Of a stretch of 64,000 bases of DNA, positions 1 to 11,400 are shown piece after piece. Source of the stretch: Entonaema liquescens. Taxonomy: Eukaryota; Ascomycota; Sordariomycetes; Xylariales; Xylariaceae. The stretch spans positions 1,437,501 through 1,501,500 of the forward strand of contig CADCSX010000005.1 in assembly GCA_902805475.1 (NCBI GenBank), read 5' to 3'. The translations under genes and the position numbers were made by a program. The notes beneath the pieces were generated by a model. That model was not told the DNA's origin, did no database searches, and saw only the letters and a program-made list of their open reading frames with translations. Numbering within the stretch: the stretch's first letter is position 1; every line of letters starts with the position of its first letter.

Positions 1-3000
1 AAGATGAAGAGGGGTTTCTTGAAGTAGCGAGGAAGCTCGGTATACCTGAGTGAAAGGCGCTCAAACCCTTGGATATCCTTAATATAAGATGAAACTAAGG
101 ATCTATCATTATGATTATTCTTCACGGTTGAAAATAATATCCTAGGTAGCTTGAATGATATGTCATGTATCATAGCGATATGTGAGGAAGACTGGTAACC
201 CAACCAACCATATCCAAGGACCTGTAAGATTCCGAGCCCGGGCGCCTGGGTAACTGTCCCGAAGCTGGCAATTTAATCGCAACCGCAGCCGCAGCCGCAG
301 CCGCAGCTGCAGGAGGGTTGAGAATGGCGGTAATGAAGCATGCTATAGCGTCCCGCGATAACTACAAAGCAGGATAGCCGGTAGGTTCTGCTAACGGCGT
401 AGAGACATTGGAACTTTCGTGAGGAGTGCAAGATGCACACTGCGTGAATAAGACACCATGACTATGGGTAATGGTGCCTGTATTGATATTGAACCGATCA
501 TAAAAAAACCAGCACGCTAGTTAGATGACCCATGAGTAGTTGTTATCTATAACTTGTTTTACTATGCGGTGTTGAATATTCTGGCCTATACAAACTGTTT
601 GAAATATAGGCGAGGTCGCTTGCCGTTTACACTTTTCGAAGACCTCGGCCACCATGCATTTCAACTGCAACCGGAAGTCAGAGGGGATAACCTTTGGAGA
701 TAAGAGGTTAAGGATCTCCGTAGAATATAGGAAATAGCTTCCTAGTTATTATGTGGCATTTGCCTTACTCCTGGCAATGCAAACCTGAGAAGAGGTACTG
801 GAGGCCTTTCTTCACACCATCGGTTTATTGCTTATCTCAGACTACCCCCTGAGACACTTTGGCAACAGAGAAAGAGTTGGGAAACCCTAAAGCCCTAAAA
901 GATCCCAATACAGACATCGGTCCCAAAGGAGAAATCGGAGAGGGGATAGTTTGCTGCCTGCATCTCATCACATCAGCCTACGTCTAAGGTAGGTTTAGAT
1001 GTGAGTGGCACGGGCGCCGGCGGGACCAGTTCCATGGCAATTCTGTGCAAACTATGTAAGTTTTTCCTGTACAGCTTTATTTGTTCGCAACAGGCGAATT
1101 TGCGCATATGCGGTATCGCAATGTTAAGCGCCGCTAAGCCTGTACGCATAATATATGGACATAGTGCGCCCCTCAACATCAATTATTTGAGGGGGTCTGC
1201 CAAGACGATAAAATGTCCTTGCGCCTGTGAAACGTAATCAAAACGGTGATTGGGAAGGTGACTGGAGATCAGCGGGCGTGATGGTTGAGATGGAATACCT
1301 TTATGTGAATGACCTACGCCGCACGCATACGCCGCGTATATGGCAGACTACATCTCCTATGCTGGACCAATGGTAAAGACGACGAAAGCAACTGGACGAT
1401 CAAAAGGGTAAAAATTCCTAACCGAAGTGCGTGCCAGGAGATATGCGACTACGCCTATTCGTTGTTTTGATTGATGAGCTGTAGGTATGGTAGCATTGCT
1501 GCGGAAAAAAAAAAGGTCGACGGAAGGATTTATCGTTGACCTGTGAAAATGCTACAGTTAAAGAGAGAACGAGTTTTAATGGGGTTAGTCTTGATAATCA
1601 TCTGTTATATTAGTCGTTCAAAACTGGGGACTTGGTGATTGTCCTGCAACTCGTTGGTGATGAAATACGGGCTTAGCACTGGTTCTCGAAGTCGGCAAGA
1701 GCCGTATAAGCCAGCCACTGTCTTATCTTTTTGATACTTGCTCATCAAATACCTCTGGTGTCATACGAGAGGTCTGACATGGAGTAGTAGACAGGTAAAC
1801 GAATTTGAACCGTCAAAGACTTACATAGTCCGTTTTGAACAGTATCTGCGAACCCGGAAAGACGCCTTACAGGGAGAGAGGAGAGAGACGCCGGCATACT
1901 TGCGGGCATAGTAGCAATGGCGGATGCAAGGTATGCCTTTTCCAACCTTTTAGACGCTGCGAAAACCGGATGCTGCAAGTTTTCAACCTCAGAGCCCAAT
2001 GCTTGAGACTATACTCGTACGTACATTGGCTGTTGAGCCTCAGTTGTTTTAGGAGCCGCCGAGTTCAAAACCCTCATACATCTCAAGAATGAAGTTCCGA
2101 GGAAAAACACTTGTTCTTATATGCGCCGAGAGATTAATACATCCTTTCGGTATAAAATTGCAGGATGATTTATAGCGCAGGACTCGATTGAAGGAATAAG
2201 AAGGAATGTAAGTAAGAAATTAGAAAAAAAAAAAAGATGAGAAACAGGAAGAATAGGAGCCAAGATACTTGCTCAGGTTGAACAAGCGGGAAAGCGATTC
2301 AGGCACGTGCCGTTGCTTTCTGCCGGATTGCATCACACCTGGTTTTTGGTATGATACTCTATGACTTCAGATTGAGTTGTATTGAGCGGTAATTGATAAT
2401 TAACTCCCTTGGAGAAGGAAAAAAAAAACCGAATTGACCGGAGACACAAGAGCTTAAGATGTTTACGGTTGCGGTTGTATCAATCGAGGGCCAGTCGTAT
2501 TAGTCCAAAACGTTATATGTGGATGTATCTATGTAACTACCTACCTTTGAAGATAGGTACCTAAATATATACATAAAGGTAAGTACCTTCAACCTAACTC
2601 ACTTCCAGTCCATTATCTCATATTGGTAATCCGGATACTTGACGTATGTACTCGAGGTGGTGGTGTTATTAGGTACTACAAGAAAAAAAAAAAAAAGAGC
2701 CTACTTCTGTAAACGCCGACCAGTTTTTACATATACAATCTCATCGCTGGTTTAAACCGTCAAAGTATTCGCGTCGAATCTACGCCCGCACTTGAAGATA
2801 ATTTTTCTTTCCCTTTTATTCCCCATCCTTATTAGCAAGGGTATTATAATTCTGCCCTCTTCATTCTACCATATCCAAATACAACTATCATACACAGGTA
2901 ACCTATCTGGTATACCTTCATATTATAGTTAGAATAAAATTCTTGGCCTACATACCTTAATATACTTCAGAAAAAGAAAGAAAAAATATCAGCCTGACAA

Positions 3001-3759
3001 TCTTGCATGTTCATTCAACCTTATATCGTTCTGCAAGATATTCAATAACATTTCAAATTCGTCAACGTGGTTCCACACTGGTTCAGACAGGAATCGACAA
3101 GGTTGATAATTACGAACTTGATCCTTGCTTCTACACATTGGATGCATTGGACATATTCATTACCTATTTGGTACGATACGATACAATTCAGTTCCCGAGT
3201 GGAACTTGGCTCAGCCCAGAGAGGCGTCGAGGCGTCGCGGCGTCAACAACAACGTAACATAAGGACAAGCGAACGACAGGCGAACGACAGGCGAACAACG
3301 GTTTAATGGTTTAAGGGTTTAAGGGGTCAAATAATAATAAGACCTTCAAAAGCACGGCTTTATATAACGACCGAGCTGTGTGTAGGTATTTTATCGTCAA
3401 CTCCACAAGAGCTTTTTACCCCCTTGACGAGCTTGTTCTAGTTTCGGGTCCTTAGGTTCGGTCCTTAGGTCCCAGGTTTTTTAACAGGTTCCCAGGTTAG
3501 GGTCCCATAGTAGTGGTCTCTCACTTCCCAGCGCCACCTGTGCTATTGCGCTGGGAAAAGCTTATGATTGGTCGGCTGTTTTGACCCAAGGACACCAGGA
3601 CAAGCCATAAAAAGTCCCCCAGGGCCTTCGCCAGGGAAACATTGGCTTTGGGTCACTCTCCACCTCCGCTTCGCCAATTCAAAAAAAAAAAAAAATAATC
3701 ATCCCGGCAACGGGTACTGTACCGCACCTCCGGCTAGCAAAACCCAGCATTAAACCCTA
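1..3759. other. Region without a recognisable gene
   Basis: No open frame here exceeds about 85 codons, none shows a motif I recognise, and no plausible spliced model was found. It contains a (CCGCAG)4 microsatellite at 283-306, several A tracts (about 1504, 2223 and 2682), one TAGGTACCTA palindrome at 2554-2563 and short direct repeats of GCGAACGACAG near 3268-3295. It could include untranslated or non-coding transcripts, which the sequence alone cannot show. Confidence 0.5.
283..306. repeat. (CCGCAG)4 microsatellite
   Basis: Four exact tandem copies of a 6-bp unit. They lie in non-coding DNA. Confidence 0.9.
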
Positions 3760-4588
3760 GCAGATACATAGCTAGTACTTAGCCATCCTCACCCATTCTT
3801 ACCCATTCTTACCTTATCCTCGCCCGTTCTCGCCCATTCCCAGGTTTCTTAGTATTCTTAGTACATGTTCCTTACAAGTTTCTTAGGTTACCTCTCAACT
3901 GTAAATCGGAGTCTGGAATCTCCCTATCTCATGCGCTATCCATACTACCCATACTACCCAGACTACCCATACTACCTATTACCTTAGGTACTACCCATTA
4001 ACACCCATAACCCATAACCCATAACTTTCTCATAAACGCTACCTCGTTACCTTACCTTACCTCTTTACTACCTTACTACCTTACTACTTACTACCTTAAC
4101 CAATACCTTAACAATACCCTACCCGCCTTAACGCTTAATTTTCCCAGAGCTCAGGCCCTTCCCAAAATCTCAATTCTCCACAATCCTCTACAAGGCCCTA
4201 TCTCTCGTCTCCTGCTCCTTGCTTCCCTTCTCTCCTTCTCCGTTTTTTGTCTTGAGCTAAAAAGTACGGACGTCGCTGCGATCAATACAGTCTTTCTTAC
4301 TCCTCATACTTTCTCTCCGACGAATTGACTCGCCCCTCTTCTTTTCCCATCTCACCTGGGCCCGACTCTCACCAAATCAGCTCAACATAGCCGAATACCT
4401 TCTACGGCCCGACAAACTTAGCCACCTCGTCTACTAATCCGTGCTGAGTCTAATATCCCCCAAAGCTTTCTCGAGCACTTTTATCTCCTTTACCTCTATC
4501 CTTATTTTTATCCACCACGCTCGATAAAAACAAAAACAAAAACAAAGAAATACTGCTTGGTCCTGTGCGACCGCCTCCAAATTACAAC
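3760..4588 (+). promoter_or_regulatory. Upstream region of the Ras gene with short C/T/A-rich repeats
   Basis: The sense strand just upstream of the Ras start is strongly G-poor and C/T/A-rich. It is built of near-repeats: several TTACCCATTC-like units near 3795-3840, CCATACTAC units near 3950-3980, ACCCATA units at about 4003-4024, and TTACTACC units at 4070-4100. A pyrimidine-rich stretch such as this is common in promoters and 5' leaders of filamentous fungi, so I read it as promoter plus 5' UTR. No TATA box is obvious close to the start. The role is inferred from position and composition only. Confidence 0.45.
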
Positions 4589-5413
4589 ATGGCGGGAAAA
4601 ATGGTCCTTTATAAATTGGTGGTCCTCGGTGACGGTGGTGTTGGTAAAACAGCTTTGACGATTCAGTTATGTCTACAACATTTCGTTGAAACAGTGAGTC
4701 CTCGTCCCTCAACATCAAACTGATGCTCGCGACTGCTCCCAAACCAAGCTTCATACCCTGCGCGCACAGCTAGTTTCTAGAACGTCATGACTAACGACGC
4801 TCGATAGTATGACCCAACAATTGAAGACTCGTACCGAAAACAAGTGGTCATAGATGGCCAAGCCTGCATGTTAGAAGTATTAGATACCGCTGGTCAAGAA
4901 GAATACACAGCCCTACGAGACCAGTGGATTCGAGACGGCGAGGGTTTTGTACTAGTTTACAGCATTTCGTCTCGGTCGTCATTTTCCCGAATCAAGAGAT
5001 TCCATCACCAGATTCAAAGGGTAAAGGAATCATGCTCGGCATCACCCACCTATCCTGGCTCGCCAATATCCACAATAACGCCCCCAAGTGCAGTACCGAT
5101 TATGCTTGTCGGTAATAAGAGCGATCGGGTAACAGAAAGAGAAGTTTCGACCCAAGAAGGTCATGCTCTAGCAAGGGAATTAGGTTGCGAGTTCGTCGAG
5201 GCGTCAGCGAAGAACTGCATAAATGTTGAGAAAGCTTTCTATGACGTCGTCAGGATCCTACGCAGACAGCGACAACAAGCATCTCGGCCGATTCCACAAA
5301 CGGGCCGCCCACGACCTCAAAATGGAGAAGCTCCCCATAGGGAACCTGGAGATAGGTACAGGAGGAACCGCCGGGGCGGAGGTGGAAACGGAGGACGATG
5401 CGTCATATTATAG
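4589..5413 (+). CDS. rasB: RasB-like small GTPase (2 exons)
   Basis: This is a Ras-family GTPase, a membrane-bound molecular switch for growth and polarity. Exon 1 is 4589-4693. The intron is 4694-4807 (GTGAGT donor, ACTAAC branch point near 4790, TAG acceptor). Exon 2 is 4808-5413. The product is 236 aa. Visible motifs are the P-loop GDGGVGKT (residues 14-21), an effector loop starting YDPTIEDSY (36-44), DTAGQEE (61-67), NKSD (138-141), SAK (168-170) and a C-terminal CVIL box (233-236) after a basic, glycine-rich tail. A serine/proline-rich insertion at about 108-132 is typical of the fungal RasB subgroup rather than RasA. The start is chosen because the sequence MAGKMVLYKLVVLGDG matches the family N-terminus; a second Met at codon 5 is less likely. 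The final Leu of the CaaX box suggests geranylgeranylation, which is inference. The family call is very secure; the subgroup call is good. Confidence 0.96.
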
Positions 5414-6770
5414 ATGACGTCTTGTCCTTAGCATTACATGCGCCCTCGCGCGTTCATGACCAGCATTTCGATGACGAAATTGTCCCAGTGTTTGGTTGCG
5501 TGCTCCAAGCTCTAATACAACCCCTCAAAAGATAACGGCATCAAGCACGCACGCATACAAATACAAAATACACACTTGGACCATACTGTGTTCATACAAC
5601 ATACTTGGAGGATTATTACAATGCCTCTTCTTATATTGCACTCCATACATCTACTAGCTATCGAATCGGCGAATGGCGTACGAAAAAAAAGCGGCATTAT
5701 TAGGCGCAAGTACCTTGGTTTCCCCGAGTAGGGATGAAGATGTGTTTTGTGGGCAAGATGGGTGGACGGCTACGTTGGTGTTTCGGAGTCTCAGGGCGCA
5801 CCTTGCCCCCAGGTCAAGATGAATTTTACCAGTCAAATTTTGGGCACACTATGAAGACGTTTATTGTTATCGACTTATGTGTTGGATATGTGTTCACCAT
5901 TGGTGGATTTCTGTTTTGGAAATCTAGGAAAGAAGGAAAAGCGCAGGTGTCTGATAACTTGAGGTTTTAGGTTAACCTGATTTTTCTTTACCTCGAGCCG
6001 AAAACTGTTATTGTTACTCAAACCTATAAGAGCCTACGTATGCTCGGAATTGATCTACCCACTTGACTACATCCCGACCTGACTGCCCTGGCAACTGATT
6101 TCGAGGACCACTTTTTTATAATTTATTGTGTAGCATGCTGCCCTTGTCAAGAATATAACTCCCGATCTTCCCAGACGTTCGTTACCCCTTGATGCCTCCT
6201 AGATAATACCAGCCGCCTCATAATTACCAAACCCCTTCATGGGTCGTAAGAGGTTGCCCAATGATTCAGAAAATTTCCACTACGCCCTACCCCGATCGCT
6301 AATCCTTCGAAACACATGGAAAACTACTAACGTGTACTAGGGCATTACGCGGAAGCCGGACCGGGGGGGTTCGAGGCCAAAACGGCCCATAATCCGCCGT
6401 CTAATCCCGGGGCCTGTGTGCCCAGAAAACCACGAGGAAAAAAAAGAAAAAAAGCAAGCATATCTCTTAATGTGTAATGCACGAGCAACGCTCGTGTAAC
6501 AAGCACGGTAAACGGTGACCTTTACCGAGAATTTCTAAGCACACCTCGGGTGAAGGGGCTCAGCGAGCTTTATTTTTGATAGACCGGTGAGAAGTAATGG
6601 AATATTTGTGGTTGGGTTTACGATTTACGGTTTACGGTTTACCGATAGTGGACTCGGTTGCTAGAGAGAGAGAGAGAATAATACCTGTTCGCATAATTAT
6701 GGACAGTTGTACATTAGGTAGTCGAGGTGTATGTAATGCACATAGTAGTTCTAGGTTAGTAGGTAGTGTC

Positions 6771-6793
6771 AAAAAAAAAAAAAAAAAAAAAAA
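6771..6793. repeat. Poly-A tract, 23 nt
   Basis: An uninterrupted run of A in intergenic DNA. No flanking target-site duplication or retroelement body was seen, so a retroposon tail is not supported. Confidence 0.9.
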
Positions 6794-7024
6794 GCAGGAC
6801 GGTTCCACGTCGCCAATCAAAAAGCGTCTAGGCCGTCTCAAAGCAGTCCAGGCTTTTGAGCAAAAGGTCGCAAGCTTTGTGGGGAACCCTTTTGTCATTA
6901 GGCACCAACTCCTTGTAGTTGGTATTAGACCAACATGATGTACCTTGTTCGGGTAGGCTCTGGTACGGTAATAAGGTGACCCTGTCTGGGCTCGGCATCT
7001 AAACCGAACAGACGCTGCGCTCTG

Positions 7025-7048
7025 CGCTACCGCTACCGCTACCGCTAG
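7025..7048. repeat. CGCTAC tandem repeat
   Basis: Three exact copies of CGCTAC followed by a fourth with one change (CGCTAG), in non-coding DNA. Confidence 0.85.
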
Positions 7049-7715
7049 GAACTAGGAAGCGAAACAAGACATTGCCGGGAGATCATCATAGCCTAAGCAA
7101 GTCGGGCTACTGATGCGGTAGACGTACGAAGTAGAACAACAGCATGAATGTATGTATTACGGGTGGCGAGCTCGTCTCCTTTGCATGTAATATATGTATG
7201 TATGTCTGTATGTTCTGTATGTATATGCATTTACGTGCGTCTGAAGCGGCAAATACCACTCCGGTTTAACCCCAGAGCTAACATTATTTTTAATAACCGT
7301 GGCCAGACAGGGGGGGAGCTCTTCTCGGTCTTTTGTTTACTTAGCCGCGCAAGCTACGAAATCTGCGTACCTGGGCACTAATACACACACAGGTAGGTAG
7401 GCACTAGGTTTAAGATAGTGATCGATGATGGTACAACAAATAGAGCTACGGTTACGGATGCAAATCCTCGACGGTGACGTGACGGCATCCGACATGTCGG
7501 CACCAACATCGAGTCTGGGCACGGTTAGTTGCCGAGGAGGGAAGTGTTGGCGTGTCTACTTGATCATGTACCAATATCCTTCGTATGTACTATTTTATAC
7601 GAACAATAACGCGTGTACGACCTGTCAGCGTAAAAGCCATCGAATTATTATGATTATATTACCGCGGCCAGCTGCTGTACTACGATATGGACTTTTGATC
7701 TCTTAAGCTTGCACC

Positions 7716-7734
7716 TTTTTTTTTTTTTTTTTTT
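7716..7734. repeat. Poly-T tract, 19 nt
   Basis: An uninterrupted run of T in intergenic DNA. Confidence 0.9.
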
Positions 7735-8460
7735 GCAGCACCATTGGTAGTACATGTCTAGGATGTAGGTAGGACATACATGGAGGCATGCTACTTGAGA
7801 CTATGACATAGCTTTACCTAGCTGGATGCATAGTCAGCGTGGCCAATACCATGCTTACGAACGGGACCTGTCTTCGGCACTCGTTGTTCTAGGTGTGTCC
7901 TACCTAGCATCGTAGCTCACCTTAGACCTTTAGGTACATATGTAAGTATGATTGCCTGCCGGTACTTGCATACAAGCATGTATCGATATGTCGTGGCCGC
8001 AGAAGAGGCCGCTTGAACTTCTTGTCGCATGGTTTTTCTCTAGTGTGTATTTTGACGGTTAGCCTATATAAATCTCTTCATACAACAATGTATAACCATA
8101 ACTACATACAATGAGTAGATAGGTATAGATTTATCGAGAACCAGTAAATATGTATATGTAGGTATGGTATATCTCCGTGGCGCTGCAAATGTAAGCTACC
8201 TACATACGATTAGCTACCAGGTACCTAGAAAATAAAGTCCGGTAATGTTGCCAAGTCTCATAAGAGAGGCGGAAAGCGGAAAGCGGAGAGATTCTCGGGT
8301 TACCTTTATTGAACATCATCAGTTTTACCTTCTGACCCTCCCTTTCGCTGATTGCACCACTCGCTATTAGAGTTAAACGATAGCCGAGACTAATACATGT
8401 AATAATACGTTCTACCACATACCTCGGGCTTCTCTTTCTACCTATTATGACCTATTATGC

Positions 8461-8492
8461 TGCTATGCTACTATGCTGCTATGCTGCTATGT
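8461..8492. repeat. 8-bp tandem repeat (TGCTATGC)
   Basis: Four consecutive 8-bp units, two exact and two with one substitution each, in intergenic DNA. Confidence 0.85.
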
Positions 8493-11400
8493 GCAACCTG
8501 CAATAACATGGTATATTTGGTAGTACGGCACCTAAACCAATCGATCCATGCAGATTATACAAGGGTCTCTTCCCGGACTGGAGGATCTACCAGGTAGGTG
8601 AGAATAAGGTAATCATTTCATATCAAGGGGGGGCTTTGCGCATTCCGCAATTTCTCGGGTCCTGACTTGCCTGCCGGAACGCGGAAATTCAACCCGAGGT
8701 GGCACGGCTTGCGTGCAGTCCGTGTCCCTTGTGTTTCTTGTGTCCCTTGATATAACGGACACGATCTTGGTGCCAGAATCTGATAACTGTGGGAACATCT
8801 CCTGTTAAGACATTAGACGAACATGCCGCCATTTCCCACCCAAGGAAGGTCGAAGCTAACTTAACCTTACCTGTCACATCTTAACTCCTTAATAGGTTTC
8901 CCTAACAGGTTTACATTGTACTAGCTAGCTATGTATTTACACGATGTACAATACTTCTAACCCTACATACCTACGTAGGTAAACACAACATACCCTACAC
9001 AGCACAGCACACACGGCCTAAGCCTTGTCAGTCTTAGTCAGTTCGGAAACCTCATCAAGCTAGGATCGTCGGGTTAGACTGGGCACTGGGACACATGGGG
9101 ATAATGCCGAGAATTGTGCGTCCGCTCTTCTGGGAACAACAAAGCGGTCGACATCTAAAATCTGTCGTAAGACTGGCGGACTACAACTGTCAAACCTTCG
9201 GCTCTTCCCGCAACTACCCGATCCTATTCGCATCCCGTCGGTCCCAAGTGGGAACGCGCTACCGGTCACTCCGGGGCCGGCGCGGCTGTGGTGTTTGCAA
9301 TAAGGCGTGACGACAATTCCCATTTCTACACTCGGGTTTCGTCCCTTACCCACGAGCTCGTAGATCGCTAAGTACTAGATGCTACTACGTCTAACAACAG
9401 GCCGGAGAGAGCCCGTAGTAACCCCCCCTATACTTGGTAATCTTACCTAGCCCAGTCTCACGTTTCATTAATATTGAATCGCCAAATAGCGGAAAGAAAG
9501 AATTACACGTTACCGACTTCGTAACACGTTAAGTGCTAAGTAGCCTTGTGGGGGGGTTACCGAGCCAAAGCGGAAGGTCGAGCGTTTCCCAGGTATTCTA
9601 ATGAAAACAGAAAAACAAGCGAATGAAGGGGAGAATAAGGAGAAGGAAAATTTCCACGCCGCCAAGGGTTGTATTATATACCCTTTAGGACTGGTCGACG
9701 TAGGAAGTAACCTCAACACCAGTTCGTGAGCCCTGTCGCTCATCACTGGGAAGTCTCGTTACCAAGCTTATGTCTTTGCGCCTTTCCTCAACTCGGCAGT
9801 CAGGACACATACGAGCCATAGAAGCTTCACGTACCCGTTAATAACTACAGATTACTTTCTGGGCATCACTCAATAGTTTGTCCGGCATCTGTTTCAACTC
9901 TCCGCGCCTTTTCCACATGTAAACACGGATCGTACCCGAGGATGTAGGGTTCGACCCCCCTTGTGACCTCTAACCATCTTCACCGAATGAACCATTCATC
10001 ATGGGGTTGTCCCTTTCTGCTTCTTGCAGACTTAGTGCTGACATATGATGCGGGAACATCTTGACATCTCTGCTAGATCTCAGCCTAGGTTTGAACACCA
10101 TCATGTTCCCTTTCCCATATCCTGCTATGCCCATATACATACCTACATGGCCGGCTCTGGGAAGCCCTATTGCGGTCAGACAAGCATCGGCCCCACGGTA
10201 GGGTCAGGCAAGCCCTTGATGCCGGACGACCGGTCCAAACGCGTGGTTATACCAAACCCCACAGCTCAATCTTCCCAATGCCACGGACACGGTTTATTAG
10301 GGGTCTAACCTCGCCCAAACCCGTGCCTACGGGCAATATTCTTCCTAGCACCTCGAATGCTCGTAATTTCGTTCGGTGGGGACCATACATACATATTACT
10401 ACATGGCAGTTACAAAGACCCCTTCTGAAAGAAGGGCAACAGTACATCGAAAATTGATGCCCCCTTGAGCCTCTCTGCACCGAAGGCCTAGCATCCCAAT
10501 CCTTCACCACGTCGGCCGCCTGTCACCCCCACGTGCCACGCTGGTTTGAGCAACACCTGCACATAACAACCACCTAATTATTAGCGTCCATCCAGGCCGG
10601 AGAGCTCGAGGACGTATTGTACACCAATGCCTACAGTGGACTCGCTCGGGAGCACGTAGATGCAACAGGCATCCGAGCAGGCGAGCGTTACCACATCAGC
10701 ACGTGGTCCAGGTTCCTCGCACAGGACCTCTACAAAGAGAGGGCAGTTATTATCTTCCATACCTGTTTCATCCCATGCTCCAGAAACTCTACGGATCGTC
10801 CGATCCAAACTAACCTACCTACCTACCTTAACATCTGCCGCGGACTTTCTTCTCTTGAAAAGAAAAACAAAAAGAAGACTTCCCCCTTCTTCTTGTTCTT
10901 CCCATTCCTCCAGAATCCGTGCGCTGTTTCCTCCTTCCTTTCTCGGTCGGCCCGTCCCGTCTCTCCCACTTAATCGACCGGTGTGCGCAAAAAACGACGA
11001 GACTTCGCCCAGGGGGCGTAATCCTTCCCGACAGCGAGTCTACGCTGGTTCATGCGTGCGCGGAGTTTTTTTTTTTTCTTTCGACAGCGGCATTTCGGCC
11101 TTCGAACGTCTTCTTTTTATTCATTAACTATCTTATTATTACCTATTAACTTTTCTCCTTCATCCGCTAGTCCGTCGGTGAATAACAGGATCCAGTCGTG
11201 CTGCGCCGAAAAACGCTGGAACGATTCTGGAAACTTTCCCTTCCCGCCGGTAGGACTATCGGCCGACTCCTTCGGGGCCCTTAAAATTTTTTTTCTATCC
11301 CCTTATGTTGCTCCAATGCTGTCTTCGTAGAAAGATGTGCGCCGAGATGCCATGTGGCGGATAGATGAGAGAGAGAGATAGTTTCTACTATCTTTTCAGC

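Noticed and set aside
5734..5970. 78-codon + strand frame with a hydrophobic segment, 320 nt after the Ras gene
   Set aside because: MKTFIVIDLCVGYVF vaguely recalls small respiratory-chain subunits, but the order of the other residues does not fit and no further exon was found.
9947..9960. GGTTCGACCCCC resembling a tRNA B box
   Set aside because: No matching A box, acceptor stem or anticodon arm could be folded around it.
10660..11127. 155-codon + strand frame
   Set aside because: It lies in the pyrimidine-rich, promoter-like block and encodes Ser/Pro/Phe-rich low-complexity sequence.
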